Positions 13,301 through 27,900 of a DNA stretch of 64,000 nt are shown here, piece after piece. The stretch spans positions 30,656,494 through 30,720,493 of the forward strand of contig OY804575.1 in the NCBI GenBank assembly GCA_963680875.1. The letters run 5' to 3'. A model generated the notes under the pieces. It made no database searches. It was given only the letters and a program-made list of their open reading frames with translations, and was not told where the DNA came from. Origin of the DNA: Bathymodiolus brooksi. Its lineage: Eukaryota > Mollusca > Bivalvia > Mytilida > Modiolidae. Made by a program: the position numbers and the translations under genes. Numbering within the stretch: position 1 is the first letter of the stretch; each line of letters opens with the position of its first letter.

Positions 13301-13669
13301 AGGCTTAGGCCTATAAAACTATTTCTATGTGGGGAGGCTTAAGCCTATAAAACTAATTCTATGTGGGTAGGCTTAGGCCTGTAAAACTAATTCTATGTGG
13401 AGAGGCTTAGGCCTGTAAAACTAATTCTATGTGGGGAGGCTTAGGCCTATAAAACTAATAATATGTGGGGAGGCTTAGGTCTATAATACTAATTCTATGT
13501 GGGTAGGCTTAGGCCTATGAAACTAATTCTATGTGGGGAGGCTTAGGCCTATGAAACTAATTCTATGTGGGGAGGCTGAAGCCTATAACACTAATTCTAC
13601 GTGGGAAGGCTTAGGCCTATAAAACTAATTCTATGTGGGGAGGCTTAGGCCTATAAAACTAATTCTATG
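10351..13669. repeat. 34-bp satellite array, block 2 (~97 units)
   Basis: Same 34-bp unit as block 1. The first ~350 bp and last ~400 bp match the ends of block 3 almost unit for unit, including 'ctgaggcctggcc' and ~25-bp 'actaatgtgggg' units on the left, and 'cttaggcctgtaaaac' and 'gtctataatac' units on the right. The interior is far shorter than in the flanking blocks, as expected if length changes happen inside the array while its ends stay fixed. Confidence 0.95.
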
Positions 13670-13700
13670 AAAACGTAGATATCGAATATCGTGGGCACGA
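13670..13700. repeat. Module tail, copy 2
   Basis: AAAACGTAGATATCGAATAT then CGTGGGCACGA, joined directly to the third core (GGTGATGACTCC). Confidence 0.85.
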
Positions 13701-14031
13701 GGTGATGACTCCAATTTAACTACTAGGAGCCCTTGGTTAAGTAGAATCCTTGTAAGCAGCAATCCTCTATCAAGGAAATCATCATTGGAACCACAAATTC
13801 TGGAAGTGAAAGTACATCATCTATATAGCAGAAAGTGAAATTAAAGTATGTCTGATACAAATAAAGGAACAAGTCGGAGGTACAGTTAGTATCCACAGGA
13901 ATGCCGACTGTCGGTTGAACAACACGTCCACCAAACATATCAAATATGTCGTCAATGAAAAACTTCAGCATTTTGATGATATCAGTTTTCAGAGGACGTT
14001 TTAGTAGAACCAAAATCTTTTTTTTACACAA
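13700..14031 (-). pseudogene. Decayed reverse transcriptase fragment, core of module 3
   Basis: The 102-residue conceptual translation (13,723-14,031) is identical to that of module 2, with the same motif B-like and YIDD boxes and the same truncation at the SSLR codons. This near-identity, compared with the more diverged first core, indicates that modules 2 and 3 arose from a recent duplication or were homogenised. No start context or complete RT domain is present. Confidence 0.7.
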
Positions 14032-14363
14032 TGAGATATGTCCCTTCCCAAAACAAAACAGTTATTAACCCACTTGATGAATGTTAAGAAATAACGATCA
14101 AGAGTCATTTATCACATATCTTTATTCTCATACAGCCAAATACATTGGTACAGATACAAATAACAACATGATAATAACACAAGAATATTTACAATATATA
14201 CAGACAGGGGGGTAAATGGGCTCAGGAACAACAGTGGCGTTTTTACACAACCTGCTCATACATTTCTATGTGAGGCTTTTACACAACCTGCTCATACATT
14301 TTATATGTGAAGTTTGGGATATTACTCACATGTGGAAAAAACCTGCACAACAGCATCCTTTCA
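14032..14363. repeat. AT-rich linker of module 3 with two 36-bp copies
   Basis: Near-identical to 10,019-10,350. Small differences, such as gctcatac here versus gttcatac in module 2 and ctgcacaac versus ctgaaaaac, separate the two. The frame at 14,216-14,410 is a shadow. Confidence 0.8.
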
Positions 14364-15550
14364 CTGGGAGGCTTAGGCCTATAAGACTAATTCTATATGG
14401 AGAGGCTTAGGCCTATAAAACTAATTCTATGTGGAGAGGCTTAGGCCTATAAAACTAATTATATGTGGGGAGGCTTAAGCCTATCTAACTAATGTGGGGA
14501 GGCTTAGGCCTATAAAACTAATGAGGGGAGGCTTAGGCCTATAAAACTAATTCTATGTGGGGAGGCTTAGGCCTATAAAACTAATTATATGTGGGGAGGC
14601 TGAGGCCTGGCCTATAACACTAATTCTATGTTAGGAGGTTTAGGCCTATCAAAATAATTCTATGTGGGGAGGCTTAGGCATATAAAACTAATGTGGGGAG
14701 GTTTAGGCCTATAAAGCTAATTCTATATGTGGAGGCTTAGGCCTATAAAACTAATTCTATGTGGAGAGACTTAGGCCTATAAAACTAATTCTATGTGGGG
14801 AGGCATAGGCCTATAAAACTAATTCTAGGTGGAGAGGCTTAGGCCTATACAACTAATTCTATGTGGGGAGGCTTAGGCCTATAAAATTAATTTTATGTGG
14901 GGAGGCTTAGGCCTATAAAACTAATTCTAGGTGCGGAGGCTTAGGCCTATAAAACTAATTCTATGTGGGGAGGCTTAGGCCTATAAAACTAATTATATGT
15001 GGGGAGGCGTAGGCCTATAAAACTAATTCTATGTTGGGATGCTTAGGCCTATACAACTAATTTTATGTGGGGAGGCTTAGGCCTATAAAACTATTTCTAT
15101 GTGGTGAGGCTTAGGCCTATAAAACTAATTCTATGTGGGGAGACTTAGGCCTATAAAACTAATTCGATGTGGGGAGGCTTAGGCCTATAAAACTAATTCT
15201 ATGAGGGGAGGCTTGGGCCTATAAAACTAATTCTATGTGGGGAGACTTAAGCCTATAAAACTAATTCTATGTGGGGAGGCGTAGGCCTATAAAAATAATT
15301 TTATGTGGGGAGGCTTAGGCCTATGAAACTAATTAAAAGTGGGGAGGCTTAGGCCTTTAAAACTAATTCTATGTGGGGAGACTTAAGCCTATAAAACTAA
15401 TTATATGTGGGGAGGCGTAGGCCTATAAAAATAATTCTAAGTGGGGAGGCTTAGACCTATGACACTAATTCTATGTGGGAATGCTTAGGCCTTTAAAACT
15501 AATTCTATGTGGGGAGACTTAGGCCTATACAACTAATTAAATGTGGGGAG

Positions 15551-17591
15551 CCTTAGGCCTTTAAAACTAATTCTATGTGGGGAGACTTAAGCCTATAAAA
15601 CTAATTCTATGTGGGGAGGCGTAGGCCTATAAAAATAATTTTATGTGGGGAGGCTTAGGCCTATGAAACTAATTAAAAGTGGGGAGGCTTAGGCCTTTAA
15701 AACTAATTCTATGTGGGGAGACTTAAGCCTATAAAACTAATTATATGTGGGGAAGCGTAGGCCTATAAAAATAATTCTATGTGGGGAGGCTTAGACCTAT
15801 AACACTAATTCTATGTGGGAAGGCTTAGGCCTATAAAACTAATTCTATGTGGGGAGATTTAGGCCTATACAACTAATTCTATGTGGGGAGGCTTATGCCT
15901 ATAAAATAATTATATGTGGGGAGGCTTAGGCCTATAAAACAAATTCTATGTGGGGAGGCTTAGGCCTGTAAAACTAATTCTATGTGGAGAGGCTTAGGCC
16001 TGTAAAACTAATTCTATGTGGGGAGGCTTAGGCCTATAAAACTAATTCTATGTGGAGAGGCTTAGGCCTATAAAACTAATTCTATGTGGGGAGGCTTAAG
16101 CCTATCAAACTAATGTGGGGAGGCTTAGGCCTATAAAACTAATGAGGCGAGGCTTAGGCCTATAAAACTAATTCTATGTGGGAAGGCTTAGGCCTATAAA
16201 ACTAATTATATGTGGGGAGGCTGAGGCCTGGCCTATAACACTAATTCTATGTGAGGAGGTTTAGGCCTATCAAAATAATTCTATGTGGGGAGGCTTAGGC
16301 ATATAAAACTAATGTGGGGAGGTTTAGGCCTATAAAATTAATTTTATGTGGGGAGGCTTAGGCCTATAAAACTAATTCTAGGTGCGGAGGCTTAGGCCTA
16401 TAAAACTAATTCTATGTGGGGAGGCTTAGGCCTATAAAACTAATTATATGTGGGGAGGCGTAGGCCTATAAAACTAATTCTATGTTGGGATGCTTAGGCC
16501 TATACAACTAATTTTATGTGGGGAGGCTTAGGCCTATAAAACTATTTCTATGTGGTGAGGCTTAGGCCTATAAAACTAATTCTATGTGGGGAGACTTAGG
16601 CCTATAAAACTAATTCGATGTGGGGAGGCTTAGGCCTATAAAACTAATTCTATGAGGGGAGGCTTGGGCCTATAAAACTAATTCTATGTGGGGAGACTTA
16701 AGCCTATAAAACTAATTCTATGTGGGGAGGCGTAGGCCTATAAAAATAATTTTATGTGGGGAGGCTTAGGCCTATGAAACTAATTAAAAGTGGGGAGGCT
16801 TAGGCCTTTAAAACTAATTCTATGTGGGGAGACTTAAGCCTATAAAACTAATTATATGTGGGGAGGCGTAGGCCTATAAAAATAATTCTAAGTGGGGAGG
16901 CTTAGACCTATGACACTAATTCTATGTGGGAATGCTTAGGCCTTTAAAACTAATTCTATGTGGGGAGACTTAGGCCTATACAACTAATTAAATGTGGGGA
17001 GCCTTAGGCCTTTAAAACTAATTCTATGTGGGGAGACTTAAGCCTATAAAACTAATTCTATGTGGGGAGGCGTAGGCCTATAAAAATAATTTTATGTGGG
17101 GAGGCTTAGGCCTATGAAACTAATTAAAAGTGGGGAGGCTTAGGCCTTTAAAACTAATTCTATGTGGGGAGACTTAAGCCTATAAAACTAATTATATGTG
17201 GGGAAGCGTAGGCCTATAAAAATAATTCTATGTGGGGAGGCTTAGACCTATAACACTAATTCTATGTGGGAAGGCTTAGGCCTATAAAACTAATTCTATG
17301 TGGGGAGATTTAGGCCTATACAACTAATTCTATGTGGGGAGGCTTATGCCTATAAAATAATTATATGTGGGGAGGCTTAGGCCTATAAAACAAATTCTAT
17401 GTGGGGAGGCTTAGGCCTGTAAAACTAATTCTATGTGGAGAGGCTTAGGCCTGTAAAACTAATTCTATGTGGGGAGGCTTAGGCCTATAAAACTAATTCT
17501 ATGTGGAGAGGCTTAGGCCTATAAAACTAATTCTATGTGGGGAGGCTTAAGCCTATCAAACTAATGTGGGGAGGCTTAGGCCTATAAAACT
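15551..17591. repeat. 1451-bp higher-order duplication in block 3
   Basis: Two private markers recur at exactly 1451 bp: 'gagccttaggcc' (ccttaggcct at 15,551 and 17,002) and 'aatgaggcgagg' (16,141 and 17,592). The period is not a multiple of 34 because each copy carries truncated units. Each copy also replays the 'ctgaggcctggcc' signature typical of a block's left end. Confidence 0.8.
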
Positions 17592-20500
17592 AATGAGGCG
17601 AGGCTTAGGCCTATAAAACTAATTCTATGTGGGAAGGCTTAGGCCTATAAAACTAATTATATGTGGGGAGGCTGAGGCCTGGCCTATAACACTAATTCTA
17701 TGTGAGGAGGTTTAGGCCTATCAAAATAATTCTATGTGGGGAGGCTTAGGCATATAAAACTAATGTGGGGAGGTTTAGGCCTATAAAGCTAATTCTATAT
17801 GTGGAGGCTTAGGCCTATAAAACTAATTCTATGTGGAGAGACTTAGGCCTATAAAACTAATTCTATGTGGGGAGGCTTAGGCCTATAAAACTAATTCTAG
17901 GTGGAGAGGCTTAGGCCTATAAAATTAATTTTATGTGGGGAGGCTTAGGCCTATAAAACTAATTCTAGGTGCGGAGGCTTAGGCCTATAAAACTAATTCT
18001 ATGTGGGGAGGCTTAGGCCTATAAAACTAATTATATATGGGGAGGCGTAGGCCTATAAAACTAATTCTATGTTGGGATGCTTAGGCCTATACAACTAATT
18101 TTATGTGGGGAGGCTTAGGCCTATAAAACTATTTCTATGTGGTGAGGTTTAGGCCTATAAAACTAATTCTATGTGGGGAGACTTAGGCCTATAAAACTAA
18201 TTCGATGTGGGGAGGCTTAGGCCTATAAAACTAATTCTATGAGGGGAGGCTTGGGCCTATAAAACTAATTCTATGTGGGGAGGCTTGGGCCTATAAAACT
18301 AATTCTATGTGGGGAGACTTAAGCCTATAAAACTAATTCTATGTGGGGAGGCGTAGGCCTATAAAAATAATTTTATGTGGGGAGGCTTAGGCCTATGAAA
18401 CTAATTAAAAGTGGGGAGGCTTAGGCCTATAAAACTAATTCTATGTGGGGAGACTTAAGCCTATAAAACTAATTATATGTGGGGAGGCGTAGGCCTATAA
18501 AAATAATTCTATGTGGGGAGGCTTAGACCTATAACACTAATTCTATGTGGGAAGGCTTAGGCCTATAAAACTAATTCTATGTGGGGAGATTTAGGCCTAT
18601 ACAACTAATTCTATGTGGGGAGGCTTATGCCTATAAAATAATTATATGTGGGGAGGCTTAGGCCTATAAAACTAATTCTATGTGGGGAGGCTTAGGCCTA
18701 TAAAACTAATTCTAGGTGCGGAGGCTTAGGCCTATAAAACTAATTCTATGTGGGGAGGCTTAGGCCTATAAAACTAATTATATGTGGGGAGGCGTAGGCC
18801 TATAAAACTAATTCTATGTTGGGATGCTTAGGCCTATACAACTAATTCTATGTGGGGAGGCTTAGGCCTATAAAACTAATTCTATGTGGGGAGGCTTAGG
18901 CCTATAAAACTAATTCTAGGTGCGAAGGCTTAGGCCTATAAAACTAATTCTATGTGGGGAGGCTTAGGCCTATAAAACGAATTATATGTGGGGAGGCGTA
19001 GGCCTATAAAACTAATTCTATGTTGGGATGCTTAGGCCTATACAACTAATTTTATGTGGGGAGGCTTAGGCCTATAAAACTATTTCTATGTGGTGAGGTT
19101 TAGGCCTATAAAACTAATTCTATGTGGGGAGACTTAGGCCTATAAAACTAATTCGATGTGGGGAGGCTTAGGCCTATTAAACTAATTCTATGAGGGGAGG
19201 CTTGGGCCTATAAAACTAATTATATGTGGGGAGACTTAAGCCTATAAAACTAATTCTATGTGGGGAGGCGTAGGCCTATAAAAATAATTCTATGTGGGGA
19301 GGCTTAGACCTATGACACTAATTCTATGTGGGAATGCTTAGGCCTATAAAACTAATTCTATGTGGGGAGACTTAGGCCTATACAACTAATTAAATGTGGG
19401 GAGGCTTAGGCCTTTAAAACTAATTCTATGTGGGGAGACTTAAGCCTATAAAACTAATTCTATGTGGGGAGACTTAGGCCTATAAAAATAATTCTATGTG
19501 GGGAGGCTTAGGCCTATGAAACTAATTAAATGTGGGGAGGCTTAGGCCTTTAAAACTAATTCTATGTGGGGAGACTTAAGCCTATAAAACTAATTATATG
19601 TGGGGAGGCGTAGGCCTATAAAAATAATTCTATGTGGGGAGGCTTAGACCTATAACACTAATTCTATGTTGGAAGGCTTAGGCCTATAAAACTAATTCTA
19701 TGTGGGGAGATTTAGGCCTATAAAACTAATTCTATGTGGGGAGGCTTATGCCTATAAAATAATTATATGTGGGGAGACTTAGGCCTATGAAACTAATTAA
19801 AAGTGGGGAGGCTTAGGCCTTTAAAACTAATTCTATGTGGGGAGACTTAAGCCTATAAAACTAATTCTATGTGGGGAGGCGTAGGCCTATAAAAATAATT
19901 TTATGTGGGGAGGCTTAGGCCTATGAAACTAATTAAAAGTGGGGAGGCTTAGGCCTTTAAAACTAATTCTATGTGGGGAGACTTAAGACTATAAAACTAA
20001 TTATATGTGGGGAGGCGTAGGCCTATAAAAATAATTCTATGTGGGGAGGCTTAGACCTATAACACTAATTCTATGTGGGAAGGCTTAGGCCTATAAAACT
20101 AATTCTATGTGGGGAGATTTAGGCCTATACAACTAATTCTATGTGGGGAGGCTTATGCCTATAAAATAATTATATGTGGGGAGGCTTAGGCCTATAAAAC
20201 AAATTCTATGTGGGGAGGCTTAGGCCTGTAAAACTAATTCTATGTGGAGAGGCTTAGGCCTATAAAACTAATTATATGTGGGGAGGCTGAGGCCTGGCCT
20301 ATAACACTAATTCTATGTGAGGAGGTTTAGGCCTATCAAAATAATTCTATGTGGGGAGGCTTAGGCATATAAAACTAATGTGGGGAGGTTTAGGCCTATA
20401 AAGCTAATTCTATATGTGGAGGCTTAGGCCTATAAAACTAATTCTATGTGGAGAGACTTAGGCCTATAAAACTAATTCTATGTGGGGAGGCTTAGGCCTA

Positions 20501-21963
20501 TAAAACTAATTCTAGGTGGAGAGGCTTAGGCCTATACAACTAATTCTATGTGGGGAGGCTTAGGCCTATAAAATTAATTTTATGTGGGGAGGCTTAGGCC
20601 TATAAAACTAATTCTAGGTGCGGAGGCTTAGGCCTATAAAACTAATTCTATGTGGGGAGGCTTAGGCCTATAAAACTAATTATATATGGGGAGGCGTAGG
20701 CCTATAAAACTAATTCTATGTTGGGATGCTTAGGCCTATACAACTAATTTTATGTGGGGAGGCTTAGGCCTATAAAACTATTTCTATGTGGTGAGGTTTA
20801 GGCCTATAAAACTAATTCTATGTGGGGAGACTTAGGCCTATAAAACTAATTCGATGTGGGGAGGCTTAGGCCTATAAAACTAATTCTATGAGGGGAGGCT
20901 TGGGCCTATAAAACTAATTCTATGTGGGGAGGCTTGGGCCTATAAAACTAATTCTATGTGGGGAGACTTAAGCCTATAAAACTAATTCTATGTGGGGAGG
21001 CGTAGGCCTATAAAAATAATTTTATGTGGTGAGGCTTAGGCCTATGAAACTAATTAAAAGTGGGGAGGCTTAGGCCTTTAAAACTAATTCTATGTTGGGA
21101 GACTTAAGCCTATGAAACTAATTATATGTGGGGAGGCGTAGGCCTATAAAAATAATTCTATGTGGGGAGGCTTAGACCTATGACACTAATTCTATGTGGG
21201 AATGCTTAGGCCTTTAAAACTAATTCTATGTGGGGAGACTTAGGCTTATACAACTAATTAAATGTGGGGAGGCTTAGGTCTTTAAAACTAATTCTATGTG
21301 GGGAGACTTAAGCCTATAAAACTAATTATATGTGGGGAGGCGTAGGCCTATAAAAATAATTTTATGTGGGGAGGCTTAGGCCTATGAAACTAATTAAAAG
21401 TGGGGAGGCTTAGGCCTATAAAACTAATTCTATGTGGGGAGACTTAAGCCTATAAAACTAATTATATGTGGGGAGGCGTAGGCCTATAAAAATAATTCTA
21501 TGTGGGGAGGCTTAGACCTATAACACTAATTCTATGTGGGAAGGCTTAGGCCTATAAAACTAATTCTATGTGGGGAGATTTAGGCCTATACAACTAATTC
21601 TATGTGGGGAGGCTTATGCCTATAAAATAATTATATGTGGGGAGGCTTAGGCCTATAAAACTAATTCTATGTGGGGAGGCTTAGGCCTATAAAACTAATT
21701 CTAGGTGCGGAGGCTTAGGCCTATAAAACTAATTCTATGTGGGGAGGCTTAGGCCTATAAAACTAATTATATGTGGGGAGGCGTAGGCCTATAAAACTAA
21801 TTCTATGTTGGGATGCTTAGGCCTATACAACTAATTCTATGTGGGGAGGCTTAGGCCTATAAAACTAATTCTATGTGGGGAGGCTTAGGCCTATAAAACT
21901 AATTCTAGGTGCGGAGGCTTAGGCCTATAAAACTAATTCTATGTGGGGAGGCTTAGGCCTATA

Positions 21964-24900
21964 AAACGAATTATATGTGGGGAGGCGTAGGCCTATAAAA
22001 CTAATTCTATGTTGGGATGCTTAGGCCTATACAACTAATTTTATGTGGGGAGGCTTAGGCCTATAAAACTATTTCTATGTGGTGAGGTTTAGGCCTATAA
22101 AACTAATTCTATGTGGGGAGACTTAGGCCTATAAAACTAATTCGATGTGGGGAGGCTTAGGCCTATTAAACTAATTCTATGAGGGGAGGCTTGGGCCTAT
22201 AAAACTAATTATATGTGGGGAGACTTAAGCCTATAAAACTAATTCTATGTGGGGAGGCGTAGGCCTATAAAAATAATTCTATGTGGGGAGGCTTAGACCT
22301 ATGACACTAATTCTATGTGGGAATGCTTAGGCCTATAAAACTAATTCTATGTGGGGAGACTTAGGCCTATACAACTAATTAAATGTGGGGAGGCTTAGGC
22401 CTTTAAAACTAATTCTATGTGGGGAGACTTAAGCCTATAAAACTAATTCTATGTGGGGAGACTTAGGCCTATAAAAATAATTCTATGTGGGGAGGCTTAG
22501 GCCTATGAAACTAATTAAATGTGGGGAGGCTTAGGCCTTTAAAACTAATTCTATGTGGGGAGACTTAAGCCTATAAAACTAATTATATGTGGGGAGGCGT
22601 AGGCCTATAAAAATAATTCTATGTGGGGAGGCTTAGACCTATAACACTAATTCTATGTTGGAAGGCTTAGGCCTATAAAACTAATTCTATGTGGGGAGAT
22701 TTAGGCCTATAAAACTAATTCTATGTGGGGAGGCTTATGCCTATAAAATAATTATATGTGGGGAGACTTAGGCCTATACAACTATTTCTATGTGGGAGGC
22801 TTAGGCCTATAAAACTAATTCTATGAGGGGAGGCTTGGGCCTATAAAACTAATTCTATGTGGGGAGGCTTGGGCCTATAAAACTAATTCTATGTGGGGAG
22901 ACTTAAGCCTATAAAACTAATTCTATGTGGGGAGGCGTAGGCCTATAAAAATAATTTTATGTGGGGAGGCTTAGGCCTATGAAACTAATTAAAAGTGGGG
23001 AGGCTTAGGCCTTTAAAACTAATTCTATGTGGGGAGACTTAAGCCTATGAAACTAAATATATGTGGGGAGGCGTAGGCCTATAAAAATAATTCTATGTGG
23101 GGAGGCTTAGACCTATGACACTAATTCTATGTGGGAATGCTTAGGCCTTTAAAACTAATTCTATGTGGGGAGACTTAGGCTTATACAACTAATTAAATGT
23201 GGGGAGGCTTAGGTCTTTAAAACTAATTCTATGTGGGGAGACTTAAGCCTATAAAACTAATTATATGTGGGGAGGCGTAGGCCTATAAAAATAATTTTAT
23301 GTGGGGAGGCTTAGGCCTATGAAACTAATTAAAAGTGGGGAGGCTTAGGCCTTTAAAACTAATTCTATGTGGGGAGACTTAAGCCTATAAAACTAATTAT
23401 ATGTGGGGAGGCGTAGGCCTATAAAAATAATTCTATGTGGGGAGGCTTAGACCTATAACACTAATTCTATGTGGGAAGGCTTAGGCCTATAAAACTAATT
23501 CTATGTGGGGAGATTTAGGCCTATACAACTAATTCTATGTGGGGAGGCTTATGCCTATAAAATAATTATATGTGGGGAGGCTTAGGCCTATAAAACTAAT
23601 TCTATGTGGAGAGGCTTAGGCCTGTAAAACTAATTCTATGTGGGGAGGCTTAGGCCTATAAAACTAATTCTATGTGGGGAGGCTTAGGCCTATAAAACTA
23701 ATTCTATGTGGGGAGGCTTAGGCCTATAAAACTAATTCTAGGTGCGGAGGCTTAGGCCTATAAAACTAATTCTATGTGGGGAGGCTTAGGCCTATAAAAC
23801 TAATTATATGTGGGGAGGCGTAGGCCTATAAAACTAATTCTATGTTGGGATGCTTAGGCCTATACAACTAATTCTATGTGGGGAGGCTTAGGCCTATAAA
23901 ACTAATTCTATGTGGGGAGGCTTAGGCCTATAAAACTAATTCTAGGTGCGGAGGCTTAGGCCTATAAAACTAATTCTATGTGGGGAGGCTTAGGCCTATA
24001 AAACGAATTATATGTGGGGAGGCGTAGGCCTATAAAACTAATTCTATGTTGGGATGCTTAGGCCTATACAACTAATTTTATGTGGGGAGGCTTAGGCCCA
24101 TAAAACTATTTCTATGTGGTGAGGTTTAGGCCTATAAAACTAATTCTATGTGGGGAGACTTAGGCCTATAAAACTAATTCGATGTGGGGAGGCTTAGGCC
24201 TATTAAACTAATTCTATGAGGGGAGGCTTGGGCCTATAAAACTAATTATATGTGGGGAGACTTAAGCCTATAAAACTAATTCTATGTGGGGAGGCGTAGG
24301 CCTATAAAAATAATTCTATGTGGGGAGGCTTAGACCTATGACACTAATTCTATGTGGGAATGCTTAGGCCTATAAAACTAATTCTATGTGGGGAGACTTA
24401 GGCCTATACAACTAATTAAATGTGGGGAGGCTTAGGCCTTTAAAACTAATTCTATGTGGGGAGAATTAAGCCTATAAAACTAATTCTATGTGGGGAGACT
24501 TAGGCCTATAAAAATAATTCTATGTGGGGAGGCTTAGGCCTATGAAACTAATTAAATGTGGAGAGGCTTAGGCCTTTAAAACTAATTCTATGTGGAGAGG
24601 CTTAGGCCTGTAAAACTAATTCTATGTGGGGAGGCTTAGGCCTATAAAACTAATTCTAGGTGCGGAGGCTTAGGCCTATAAAACTAATTCTATGTGGGGA
24701 GGCTTAGGCCTATAAAACTAATTATATGTGGGGAGGCGTAGGCCTATAAAACTAATTCTATGTTGGGATGCTTAGGCCTATACAACTAATTTTATGTGGG
24801 GAGGCTTAGGCCTATAAAACTATTTCTATGTGGTGAGGTTTAGGCCTATAAAACTAATTCTATGTGGGGAGACTTAGGCCTATAAAACTAATTCGATGTG

Positions 24901-27900
24901 GGGAGGCTTAGGCCTATTAAACTAATTCTATGAGGGGAGGCTTGGGCCTATAAAACTAATTATATGTGGGGAGACTTAAGCCTATAAAACTAATTCTATG
25001 TGGGGAGGCGTAGGCCTATAAAAATAATTCTATGTGGGGAGGCTTAGACCTATGACACTAATTCTATGTGGGAATGCTTAGGCCTATAAAACTAATTCTA
25101 TGTGGGGAGACTTAGGCCTATACAACTAATTAAATGTGGGGAGGCTTAGGCCTTTAAAACTAATTCTATGTGGGGAGACTTAAGCCTATAAAACTAATTC
25201 TATGTGGGGAGACTTAGGCCTATAAAAATAATTCTATGTGGGGAGGCTTAGGCCTATGAAACTAATTAAATGTGGGGAGGCTTAGGCCTTTAAAACTAAT
25301 TCTATGTGGGGAGACTTAAGCCTATAAAACTAATTATATGTGGGGAGGCGTAGGCCTATAAAAATAATTCTATGTGGGGAGGCTTAGACCTATAACACTA
25401 ATTCTATGTTGGAAGGCTTAGGCCTATAAAACTAATTCTATGTGGGGAGATTTAGGCCTATAAAACTAATTCTATGTGGGGAGGCTTATGCCTATAAAAT
25501 AATTATATGTGGGGAGACTTAGGCCTATACAACTATTTCTATGTGGGAGGCTTAGGCCTATAAAACTAATTCTATGAGGGGAGGCTTGGGCCTATAAAAC
25601 TAATTCTATGTGGGGAGGCTTGGGCCTATAAAACTAATTCTATGTGGGGAGACTTAAGCCTATAAAACTAATTCTATGTGGGGAGGCGTAGGCCTATAAA
25701 AATAATTTTATGTGGGGAGGCTTAGGCCTATGAAACTAATTAAAAGTGGGGAGGCTTAGGCCTTTAAAACTAATTCTATGTGGGGAGACTTAAGCCTATG
25801 AAACTAAATATATGTGGGGAGGCGTAGGCCTATAAAAATAATTCTATGTGGGGAGGCTTAGACCTATGACACTAATTCTATGTGGGAATGCTTAGGCCTT
25901 TAAAACTAATTCTATGTGGGGAGACTTAGGCTTATACAACTAATTAAATGTGGGGAGGCTTAGGTCTTTAAAACTAATTCTATGTGGGGAGACTTAAGCC
26001 TATAAAACTAATTATATGTGGGGAGGCGTAGGCCTATAAAAATAATTTTATGTGGGGAGGCTTAGGCCTATGAAACTAATTAAAAGTGGGGAGGCTTAGG
26101 CCTTTAAAACTAATTCTATGTGGGGAGACTTAAGCCTATAAAACTAATTATATGTGGGGAGGCGTAGGCCTATAAAAATAATTCTATGTGGGGAGGCTTA
26201 GACCTATAACACTAATTCTATGTGGGAAGGCTTAGGCCTATAAAACTAATTCTATGTGGGGAGATTTAGGCCTATACAACTAATTCTATGTGGGGAGGCT
26301 TATGCCTATAAAATAATTATATGTGGGGAGGCTTAGGCCTATAAAACTAATTCTATGTGGAGAGGCTTAGGCCTGTAAAACTAATTCTATGTGGGGAGGC
26401 TTAGGCCTATAAAACTAATTCTATGTGGGGAGGCTTAGGCCTATAAAACTAATTCTATGTGGGGAGGCTTAGGCCTATAAAACTAATTCTAGGTGCGGAG
26501 GCTTAGGCCTATAAAACTAATTCTATGTGGGGAGGCTTAGGCCTATAAAACTAATTATATGTGGGGAGGCGTAGGCCTATAAAACTAATTCTATGTTGGG
26601 ATGCTTAGGCCTATACAACTAATTCTATGTGGGGAGGCTTAGGCCTATAAAACTAATTCTATGTGGGGAGGCTTAGGCCTATAAAACTAATTCTAGGTGC
26701 GGAGGCTTAGGCCTATAAAACTAATTCTATGTGGGGAGGCTTAGGCCTATAAAACGAATTATATGTGGGGAGGCGTAGGCCTATAAAACTAATTCTATGT
26801 TGGGATGCTTAGGCCTATACAACTAATTTTATGTGGGGAGGCTTAGGCCCATAAAACTATTTCTATGTGGTGAGGTTTAGGCCTATAAAACTAATTCTAT
26901 GTGGGGAGACTTAGGCCTATAAAACTAATTCGATGTGGGGAGGCTTAGGCCTATTAAACTAATTCTATGAGGGGAGGCTTGGGCCTATAAAACTAATTAT
27001 ATGTGGGGAGACTTAAGCCTATAAAACTAATTCTATGTGGGGAGGCGTAGGCCTATAAAAATAATTCTATGTGGGGAGGCTTAGACCTATGACACTAATT
27101 CTATGTGGGAATGCTTAGGCCTATAAAACTAATTCTATGTGGGGAGACTTAGGCCTATACAACTAATTAAATGTGGGGAGGCTTAGGCCTTTAAAACTAA
27201 TTCTATGTGGGGAGAATTAAGCCTATAAAACTAATTCTATGTGGGGAGACTTAGGCCTATAAAAATAATTCTATGTGGGGAGGCTTAGGCCTATGAAACT
27301 AATTAAATGTGGAGAGGCTTAGGCCTTTAAAACTAATTCTATGTGGAGAGGCTTAGGCCTGTAAAACTAATTCTATGTGGGGAGGCTTAGGCCTATAAAA
27401 CTAATTCTAGGTGCGGAGGCTTAGGCCTATAAAACTAATTCTATGTGGGGAGGCTTAGGCCTATAAAACTAATTATATGTGGGGAGGCGTAGGCCTATAA
27501 AACTAATTCTATGTTGGGATGCTTAGGCCTATACAACTAATTTTATGTGGGGAGGCTTAGGCCTATAAAACTATTTCTATGTGGTGAGGTTTAGGCCTAT
27601 AAAACTAATTCTATGTGGGGAGACTTAGGCCTATAAAACTAATTCGATGTGGGGAGGCTTAGGCCTATTAAGCTAATTCTATGAGGGGAGGCTTGGGCCT
27701 ATAAAACTAATTCTCTGTGGGGAGACTTAAGCCTATAAAACTAATTCTATGTGGGGAGGCGTAGGCCTATAAAAATAATTCTATGTGGGGAGGCTTAGAC
27801 CTATGACACTAATTCTATGTGGGAATGCTTAGGCCTATAAAACTAATTCTATGTGGGGAGACTTAGGCCTATACAACTAATTAAATGTGGGGAGGCTTAG

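Noticed and set aside
10203..14410. 64-codon plus-strand frames at 10,203-10,397 and 14,216-14,410
   Set aside because: They cross from linker into satellite and have no domain; they are duplicated only because the module is duplicated.
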